Assembly (NCBI GenBank): GCA_029883045.1
Contig: JAOUJU010000047.1
Coordinates: 1-10,033 of the forward strand
Direction of reading: 5' to 3'
Source of the DNA: Rhodospirillaceae bacterium
Lineage (GTDB): Bacteria; Pseudomonadota; Alphaproteobacteria; Rhodospirillales; Magnetovibrionaceae
Length of the DNA: 10,033 nucleotides
Shown here piece by piece: positions 5,840 through 10,033 of this stretch. The notes beneath the pieces are model-generated. The model had not been told where the DNA came from, ran no database searches, and saw only the letters and a program-made list of their open reading frames with translations. Each line of letters starts with the position of its first letter. Positions within the stretch are counted from its first letter, which is position 1. The position numbers and the translations under genes are program-made.

Positions 5840-6445
5840 TTAGCTTTCTGGTGTACCGTGTTCAGAAGGTCTGCTTTTTAATAGATTTGAGCGTTTGTTT
5901 TTCTGGTATCCTTCGCCGTCGCCGTATTCTGAAAATTTATAATATCTTCGGTGCTGACCTGCCGTTTTGCTCGCGTGCTTGATTGGGCACCAGTACGCCT
6001 CGGTTCGCGCGGCAATTTCACGGGAATAAGCCAGCACCCCATTTGCGTAGCCACAAAATGCACAATTAATTTTTTCAATTACGTTTAAATAGGCCAGATG
6101 ATGGCGATCCATAGCGATAAAATCGCCCCGTGGGACCTTGGGTATGGAGTAAACCGGAAAAATAAGAAATTGAAACAAGCTGGTTGCTATATCCAAAAAC
6201 ACCAAAGGAATTATTTGTATATAAATGATTGGCGAAACCAATATATGAACCAAACCGATATCCCATAAAAAACTGATAATTCCGGTTTTTAGTTTCTTGT
6301 GTCTGCCAATAATCTCAGCCTCGAATTCAACACGCTTTTCCCTAACGCTGTATTGAAAGCGGTTTCTTTGCTGTGCGATTTCATTTTCAAGCTCTTGCTC
6401 TAACTCTTGAATTTTATCAATAATAGATTTTACCGAACTGTCCAT
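5840..6445 (-). CDS. Coiled-coil membrane protein with CxxC / WCPIKH cluster, unknown function
   Basis: The product is 201 residues. The first 50 form a charged helix rich in Glu and Gln (ELEQELENEIAQQRNRF), likely a coiled coil. A hydrophobic region (about 55-100) holds two membrane helices. The cytoplasmic tail has C128-x2-C131, then C153 within YWCPIKHA with H157: four potential zinc or iron-sulfur ligands. The flanking sequence (HLAYLNVIEKINC, YSREIAARTEAYWCPIKH) looks strongly conserved, and I associate it with uncharacterised proteobacterial proteins. The extreme C-terminus is basic and low in complexity. GGGAGG 7 bases before the ATG supports the start. The gene converges on the protease gene and diverges from the cytochrome gene. 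No function is assigned. Confidence 0.85.
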   Translation of the reverse strand: MDSSVKSIIDKIQELEQELENEIAQQRNRFQYSVREKRVEFEAEIIGRHKKLKTGIISFLWDIGLVHILVSPIIYIQIIPLVFLDIATSLFQFLIFPVYSIPKVPRGDFIAMDRHHLAYLNVIEKINCAFCGYANGVLAYSREIAARTEAYWCPIKHASKTAGQHRRYYKFSEYGDGEGYQKNKRSNLLKSRPSEHGTPES

Positions 6446-6469
6446 AATGATACCTCCCGCTATGGATAT

Positions 6470-6499
6470 ATTGTATCACCTCACGCTAACGGGGCGTGA
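6470..6499 (-). promoter_or_regulatory. Promoter/operator candidate of the CxxC membrane protein gene
   Basis: The minus-strand -10 TACAAT (6475-6470) lies 24 bases before the ATG. Just upstream, a perfect inverted repeat TCACGC/GCGTGA (6481-6486, 6494-6499, 7 bases between) covers the spacer and the -35 place, where no -35 match exists. This would suit a dimeric repressor or activator site. Confidence 0.35.
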
Positions 6500-6556
6500 A
6501 TACTTTCAAAAATTGGTAGGCAAAGGCGTGGTTAGAAGAAAAATAATGACATTAAA

Positions 6557-6585
6557 TTGAATTTTGGCCCTATTTCGGGTACAAT
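6557..6585 (+). promoter_or_regulatory. Promoter of the cytochrome c gene
   Basis: The -35 TTGAAT (6557-6562), a 17-bp spacer and the -10 TACAAT (6580-6585, 5 of 6) predict a start near 6592 and a leader of about 76 bases. Confidence 0.65.
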
Positions 6586-6607
6586 CATCAGCGACGTTAG
6601 ATCGAGA

Positions 6608-6654
6608 CCGGGACCTTTGTTTTTCTCGGCTGGTCCCCGGCTTCCACTTTTTTT
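6608..6654 (+). promoter_or_regulatory. Leader hairpin followed by a T-run (possible attenuator)
   Basis: CCGGGACC (6608-6615) pairs with GGTCCCCGG (6632-6640, one bulged C) around a 16-base loop. After seven bases comes a run of T (6648-6654), just before the ribosome-binding site GAGGGAGG. The gap makes it a poor standard terminator. It may instead be a stabilising or attenuating leader structure. Confidence 0.4.
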
Positions 6655-6667
6655 GAGGGAGGCTATT

Positions 6668-7108
6668 ATGAAACCGTTCATCAGGAATATAGTCAAAACC
6701 GCGCTTTTTGGCGCGGCCCTAAGCTTTGTATCAACCGTAGCCGTTGCCGAACACAATGCCAACTTGGGCAAGGCCGAATATATGGGCGCGTGCGCCGTTT
6801 GCCATGGGGAATCAGGTGTGGGTAACGGGTCTTTTGGTGGGATGCTTTCTACCAAACCGACTAATCTAACCTTATTAGCTAAAGAAAACGGTGGCGTATT
6901 TCCAACTGACCTTGTCTACCAAACCATTGATGGCAGAAAAATGGGTGCAGCGCACGGCTCTAGAGCCATGCCAATATGGGGAGAACGCTACAAAACAGAA
7001 GCGGCCAAACACTATAGTGACTTTTACGGAAACTATGATTCTGAGGCCATGGTAAGGGCACGCATTTTGTCGTTGATTGACTATCTCAACAATATGCAAA
7101 TTAAGTAA
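6668..7108 (+). CDS. Secreted class I cytochrome c
   Basis: The 146-residue precursor is a periplasmic monohaem electron carrier. A Sec signal peptide (1-27) has basic residues, a hydrophobic core and an AVA cleavage site before EHNANLG. The haem motif is CAVCH (42-46) and the likely sixth ligand is Met101 in RAMPIWG. The order CxxCH, then GxG, then MPxWG fits the cytochrome c class I / cbb3-type family. The redox partner is not revealed, since no oxidase or reductase genes are adjacent. A longer frame opens at a TTG (6557), but that overlaps the promoter. The ATG at 6668 has GAGGGAGG 5 bases upstream and starts the signal peptide, so it is the real start. It ends at a terminator shared with tRNA-Met. 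Confidence 0.93.
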   Translation: MKPFIRNIVKTALFGAALSFVSTVAVAEHNANLGKAEYMGACAVCHGESGVGNGSFGGMLSTKPTNLTLLAKENGGVFPTDLVYQTIDGRKMGAAHGSRAMPIWGERYKTEAAKHYSDFYGNYDSEAMVRARILSLIDYLNNMQIK

Positions 7109-7144
7109 GCGCCCATAACACTGACAAGATTTGCTATTTGTTAT

Positions 7145-7180
7145 AAAAAAACCCCCGATGCCTAAACACCGGGGGTTTTT
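7145..7180. terminator. Bidirectional terminator between cytochrome c and tRNA-Met (within direct repeat B)
   Basis: CCCCCG (7152-7157) pairs with CGGGGG (7170-7175), flanked by seven A on the left and five T on the right, so it works on both strands. It ends the convergent cytochrome and tRNA transcripts. A near-identical copy lies at 2448-2483. Confidence 0.85.
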
Positions 7181-7202
7181 AATGAATGGTAGCTGGAGGC
7201 AG
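7145..7202 (-). repeat. Direct repeat B: terminator plus tRNA-Met 3' end
   Basis: This is the intact-locus partner of 2448-2505, with 56 of 58 bases identical. It covers the terminator and the tRNA-Met 3' end up to the T-loop. Confidence 0.85.
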
Positions 7203-7263
7203 ACTTGAACTGCCGACCTCGGCATTATGAGTGCCGCGCTCTAACCAGCTGAGCTACCCAGCC
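7187..7263 (-). tRNA. tRNA-Met (CAT), elongator type
   Basis: The gene is 77 bases including encoded CCA. The acceptor stem GGCTGGG/TCCAGCT has G1-U72 and G7-U66 wobbles. The D-arm is GCTCAGCTGGTTAGAGC and the anticodon stem-loop CGGCA-CTCATAA-TGCCG gives anticodon CAT. The T-arm is GGCAG-TTCAAGT-CTGCC. A weak 1-72 pair is usually a mark of initiator tRNA. However, the D-arm and the ...GCTACCA end match alphaproteobacterial elongator Met, and the three G-C pairs of an initiator anticodon stem are absent. tRNA-Ile(k2C) has a different acceptor sequence. Confidence 0.93.
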
Positions 7264-7270
7264 ACAAAAT

Positions 7271-7291
7271 GCCATAAGCTGGCATTATGGC
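7271..7291. repeat. Perfect hairpin upstream of tRNA-Met
   Basis: GCCATAA (7271-7277) and TTATGGC (7285-7291) form a 7-bp stem around 7 bases, just before the mature tRNA 5' end. It may be a processing determinant of the precursor, or only DNA symmetry. Confidence 0.45.
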
Positions 7292-7295
7292 GCCC

Positions 7296-7325
7296 GTATT
7301 AGGGCCTGAAAGCGGTTGCTGTCAA
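7296..7325 (-). promoter_or_regulatory. Promoter of tRNA-Met
   Basis: On the minus strand there is a perfect -35 TTGACA (7325-7320), an 18-bp spacer and a weak -10 TAATAC (7301-7296). The predicted start is about 26 bases before the tRNA. It lies in the gap after acuI, so the tRNA can be expressed independently. Confidence 0.5.
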
Positions 7326-7352
7326 GTACCCGAGGGCCAAAGGCCGCTGTTT

Positions 7353-8366
7353 TCAGGAGTTAACATCAATAACCACGCGCCCCTTGACCTGCCCTTTGAG
7401 TATTTGCCCCGCTAATTCGGGCAAATCGGCCATGGGGCTTACGTTGGTAATGGCGTCGAGTTTTTCCATAGGAAGGCTTTTTGCCAATAAACCCCAACCA
7501 TCTAGGCGCCGTACATTGGGGCAATGAACGGAATCAATGCCCAGCAAGTTAACGCCGCGCAACAAAAACGGAAGTACCGTGGTTTCGAGATTGGGGCTGG
7601 CGGCCAAACCCACCGCCGCGCAGCTTGCGCCGTATTTAAGCGAGGCCAGCAAATTAGCCAATATGGGGCCACCAACGTTATCAATGGCACCGGACCAGCG
7701 TTCTGATGCCAGCGGGCCACGGGGTGCCTGCTGCAATTCATCACGGGTGATGATTTCAGCTGCACCAAGGTCTTTTAAATATTCATGGGTTTCGCCCCGG
7801 CCCGTTCCAGCCGCCACCCGGTAACCAAGGTTGGCCAGCAACGCCACTGCAACCGAACCAACCCCACCTGCGGCGCCAGTAATTAAAACTTCACCTTCGC
7901 TTTCGGTTGAAAGCCCGTGTTCTTGCAGCGCCATAACCGCAAGGGCGGCAGTTAAACCGGCGGTACCAATGGCCATGGCGCGCTTTGCATCCAATCCACT
8001 GGGCAATTTAACCAACCAGTCAGATTTTACCCGCGCCCGGGTGGCATATCCGCCCCAATGGGCCTCGCCCACGCGCCAGCCGGTGCATACAACATTATCG
8101 CCGGGTTTGAAATTTGGGCTATCTGAGGTTTCTACCGTTCCGGCAAAATCCACCCCTGGGATGTGTGGATAATTTCGCACCAGCTTGCCGATACCGCTAA
8201 TTATCATCCCATCCTTGTAATTTAGGGATGAATATTCAACCGCGACGGTTACGTCACCATCAGGTAAATCGGCGGTATTTAGGGTTTTAAACGAATGGCT
8301 GACCTTGCCATCGGTTTCATCTAACACTAATGCATTGAATTGCTGTGTTTGGGGGGCTGGGCTCAT
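7353..8366 (-). CDS. acuI: Acryloyl-CoA reductase / YhdH-type NADPH quinone oxidoreductase
   Basis: The product is 337 residues, a zinc-free medium-chain dehydrogenase/reductase of the AcuI/YhdH branch. Members reduce acryloyl-CoA to propionyl-CoA with NADPH, which removes a toxic product of DMSP and 3-hydroxypropionate metabolism. Visible marks are SSLNYKDGMIISG (46-58), PHIPGVDFAGTV (67-78) and the Rossmann loop TGAAGGVGS (163-171). GTGRGETHEYLKDLGA follows, whose Arg suits the NADPH 2'-phosphate. Next are DNVGG and a C-terminal KGQVKGRVVIDV. There are no structural zinc cysteines. GGAG 5 bases before the ATG supports the start. No dmd or acu neighbours are present, so the physiological substrate is inferred from the family only. 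A -35-like TTGACC and a -10-like CAAAAT (8439-8412, minus) may drive it. Confidence 0.9.
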   Translation of the reverse strand: MSPAPQTQQFNALVLDETDGKVSHSFKTLNTADLPDGDVTVAVEYSSLNYKDGMIISGIGKLVRNYPHIPGVDFAGTVETSDSPNFKPGDNVVCTGWRVGEAHWGGYATRARVKSDWLVKLPSGLDAKRAMAIGTAGLTAALAVMALQEHGLSTESEGEVLITGAAGGVGSVAVALLANLGYRVAAGTGRGETHEYLKDLGAAEIITRDELQQAPRGPLASERWSGAIDNVGGPILANLLASLKYGASCAAVGLAASPNLETTVLPFLLRGVNLLGIDSVHCPNVRRLDGWGLLAKSLPMEKLDAITNVSPMADLPELAGQILKGQVKGRVVIDVNS

Positions 8367-8411
8367 GGTTTCTCCGCTAATTGTGCTAATTATTGAGTGG
8401 GCGTTTCGGGC

Positions 8412-8439
8412 ATTTTGACAGCACTTTGCTAACGGTCAA
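8412..8439 (-). promoter_or_regulatory. Promoter candidate of acuI with symmetric flanks
   Basis: On the minus strand, TTGACC (8439-8434), 16 bp and CAAAAT (8417-8412) lie about 45 bases before the ATG. An inverted pair TTGAC (8415-8419) / GTCAA (8435-8439) spans it and could serve as an operator. Confidence 0.35.
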
Positions 8440-8581
8440 CAGTTAAGCTGGAATGGCGCAATATAACCCAAATTAGCTAGTTTCTTGGGGGTAAATAGAT
8501 ATTTACAATCATACCCTTGAGATGAATATAAAACGGGCGTACCGTGCAAAATCAAAAAATTAATCCCCAGGGAGGATACAA

Positions 8582-9331
8582 ATGAAAATTAAGTCAATTC
8601 TGTTTGCCGCTGTCGCGGCGCTATCTATTAATGCCGCAAGCACAAGCGCAAACGCAGCGGAAACGGTTCGCATTGGTACCGAAGGTGCTTACCCTCCATT
8701 TAACCAAATTGGCCCATCTGGCCGCGTAGAAGGGTTTGACATTGATATTGCCAAAGCCCTTTGCGCTGAAATGGATGTAAAATGCCTTTTCGTTGTTAAT
8801 GATTGGGATACAATCATCACCGGTTTGCAGCAAAACAAATACGATGCAATCGTTGCCTCTATGTCTATTACCGCAGAACGCAAAAAGGCTGTTGATTTTA
8901 CCGATCGCTATTATTCCAACACCCTTTCGATTGTTGCCAAAAAAGGTTCCAATATTTCGATGGATAGCCTCAAAGGTAAAAACGTTGGCGCTCAGCGCGC
9001 AACCATTTCCGCGCAGTACCTAGAAGACAGCGGATCGGGTGCCGAGCTAAAACTTTACGACACCCAAGAAAACGCATGGTTGGATCTTGCCTCAGGGCGC
9101 ATTGATGCCATTGTTGCCGATACCCTGCCTAGTGCAGATTGGATTAGCAGTGATGCTGGCAAGGGTTTTGCCATAATTGGTGATGCCATTGATATTGACG
9201 ATGAAATTGGCATTGCGGTTCGCAAAGGTGACAGGCTTCGTGGTAAACTTAACGCTGCCATTGCCGCAATTCGCAAAAATGGCACTTACAAAGCCATTAA
9301 CGACAAATACTTTGCCGTGGACATTTACTAA
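8582..9331 (+). CDS. Periplasmic polar amino-acid binding protein (SBP_bac_3)
   Basis: The 249-residue precursor is the solute-binding protein of a HisJ/ArgT/ArtJ-type ABC importer. A Sec signal peptide (1 to about 26) ends at SANAA. The mature start ETVRIGTEGAYPPFN is the classic first strand, with Glu34 where LAO/HisJ have Asp. Cys61 and Cys68 (CAEMDVKC) match the conserved disulfide loop. SMSITAER (93-100) supplies ligand-binding Ser and Arg100, which grips the alpha-carboxylate, and DAIVAD (175-180) ends with the Asp that binds the alpha-amino group. A basic amino acid is the likely ligand, but this cannot be fixed by eye. GGGAGGA 5 bases before the ATG sets the start. It is the first gene of the operon, followed by a terminator and the permease. 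Confidence 0.94.
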   Translation: MKIKSILFAAVAALSINAASTSANAAETVRIGTEGAYPPFNQIGPSGRVEGFDIDIAKALCAEMDVKCLFVVNDWDTIITGLQQNKYDAIVASMSITAERKKAVDFTDRYYSNTLSIVAKKGSNISMDSLKGKNVGAQRATISAQYLEDSGSGAELKLYDTQENAWLDLASGRIDAIVADTLPSADWISSDAGKGFAIIGDAIDIDDEIGIAVRKGDRLRGKLNAAIAAIRKNGTYKAINDKYFAVDIY

Positions 9332-9352
9332 GTAAATGCCCGGATAACATAT

Positions 9353-9386
9353 AAAAACCCGCGCCAGATGACGGCGCGGGTTTTTT
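9353..9386 (+). terminator. Intra-operon terminator after the binding-protein gene
   Basis: CCCGCGCC (9358-9365) pairs perfectly with GGCGCGGG (9373-9380) around AGATGAC and is followed by six T. It lies only 17 bases before the permease ATG. It should stop most transcripts and keep binding protein in excess over permease, as is common in such operons. Confidence 0.92.
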
Positions 9387-9402
9387 ATTTTACAAATAAG
9401 CC

Positions 9403-10033
9403 ATGATTGATCTGTACGGATTTAGCGACCAATTGCTTTTTGGCACCCTGATGACCATTCGGGTGGCCATGGGTGCGCTTGTTCTTGGTCTATTGTTGGG
9501 GCTATTGGGTGCGGTTGGTAAACTTTCTAGTTCACGCGTAGCACGCACTATCGCTGGGGCTTATACCACCATTATACGGGGCCTGCCTGAACTTCTGGTA
9601 GTGTTGATAATATATTTTGGCGCATCATCAATATTAACATCAATTGCCAACAATTTTGGTAGCGCTAAGTTTGTTGAGATAAGCCCGTACATGTCAGGGG
9701 TGGTTGCCCTTGGTCTTACATTTGGTGCTTATGCAACCGAAGTTTTTCGTGGTGCATTTTTGGCAATTCCACCCGGCCAAGCAGAAGCCGCACGTGCATT
9801 AGGCATGCACCAATGGCACGTATTTCGTTTAGTAACATTGCCGCAGTTATGGCGCATTGCCCTGCCGGGATTGGGCAATCTGTTTTTGGTGTTGTTAAAA
9901 GATACATCACTTGTATCCATAATCGGACTTGAAGAGCTAATGCGCCAAACCAAGGTTGCGGTTAGCTTTACCAAAGAACCGTTCACATTCTATTTAGTGG
10001 CGGCAATAATTTATCTTTTGCTAACAATAATTA
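9403..10033 (+). CDS. Polar amino-acid ABC transporter permease, HisQ/ArtQ type (3' partial)
   Basis: The 210 visible residues stay open to the window end. This is the inner-membrane permease partner of the upstream binding protein. It begins MIDLYGFSDQLLFGTLMTIRVA, as HisQ-like proteins do. Membrane helices lie at about 12-38, 52-80, 97-120 and 153-175, with a further one near the end. The EAA loop GQAEAARALGMHQWHVFRLVTLPQ (125-148), which docks onto the ATPase, is intact (E128, A129, A130, G134). RGLPELLVV (59-67) is also typical. There is no good Shine-Dalgarno before the ATG at 9403, only 17 bases separate it from the terminator, and no in-frame alternative looks better. A second permease and the ATPase probably follow outside the window. 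Confidence 0.95.
   Translation, partial: MIDLYGFSDQLLFGTLMTIRVAMGALVLGLLLGLLGAVGKLSSSRVARTIAGAYTTIIRGLPELLVVLIIYFGASSILTSIANNFGSAKFVEISPYMSGVVALGLTFGAYATEVFRGAFLAIPPGQAEAARALGMHQWHVFRLVTLPQLWRIALPGLGNLFLVLLKDTSLVSIIGLEELMRQTKVAVSFTKEPFTFYLVAAIIYLLLTII

Noticed and set aside
6557..6667. N-terminal extension of the cytochrome c protein (37 residues from a TTG)
   Set aside because: It overlaps the promoter and leader hairpin and would bury the signal peptide. The ATG at 6668 has a strong ribosome-binding site.
7187..7263. Initiator tRNA (because of the weak 1-72 pair) or tRNA-Ile(CAT)
   Set aside because: The anticodon stem lacks the three consecutive G-C pairs of initiators, and the acceptor and D-arm match elongator Met rather than Ile-CAT.
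7524..8172. Plus-strand frames of 60-113 codons opposite acuI
   Set aside because: They are antisense shadows of a clear MDR-family gene, without ribosome-binding sites or family features.
1..10033. CRISPR array, transposase, integrase, toxin-antitoxin pair or defence system
   Set aside because: None of the frames on either strand shows such proteins, and no regularly spaced repeat array exists. The apparent accessory signal is limited to the tRNA-end repeat.

Overview
The window looks like chromosomal DNA from an alphaproteobacterium of moderate GC content, with AT-rich intergenic regions. The evidence is the PhoR-type kinase, a zinc-free acryloyl-CoA reductase (AcuI/YhdH type), an elongator tRNA-Met with a G1-U72 start, a LonB-like protease, and the Pho-box style. 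The genus cannot be named from the sequence alone.

Left part (1-2700): a phosphate-sensing neighbourhood. phoR (minus strand, 843-2087) encodes the phosphate-regulon sensor kinase. On its far side, at the left edge, lie three 11-bp-phased Pho-box-like repeats (minus strand), a compact three-stem leader and the first nine codons of a minus-strand gene. Together these suggest that a pst-type phosphate uptake operon begins here and runs out of the window. Between them is a plus-strand gene (315-821) for a two-helix membrane protein whose cytoplasmic part resembles a histidine-kinase dimerisation helix without the histidine. Upstream of phoR is a 617-base gene-free stretch with back-to-back perfect stem-loops (2233-2381), a tRNA-like 3' end, and a displaced copy of the tRNA-Met 3' end plus its terminator.

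Middle (2705-7263): a minus-strand Host_attach-family protein diverges from a plus-strand LonB-like ATP-dependent protease. The protease converges on a minus-strand coiled-coil membrane protein with a CxxC/WCPIKH cluster. That gene diverges from a plus-strand secreted class I cytochrome c. The cytochrome gene and tRNA-Met (minus strand) converge on one bidirectional terminator. A 58-bp imperfect direct repeat (2448-2505 and 7145-7202) brackets this whole block. It ends exactly at the T-loop border of the tRNA, as an integration scar or a duplication would.

Right part (7353-10033): acuI on the minus strand diverges from a polar amino-acid ABC transporter operon on the plus strand. The operon encodes a periplasmic binding protein, then a strong intra-operon terminator, then a HisQ-type permease cut off by the window end.

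No CRISPR array, transposase or integrase was seen. The most unusual items are the inferred Pho-controlled structured leader, the damaged G1 box of PhoR, the histidine-less DHp-like protein beside it, the hairpin cluster upstream of phoR and the tRNA-end repeat.
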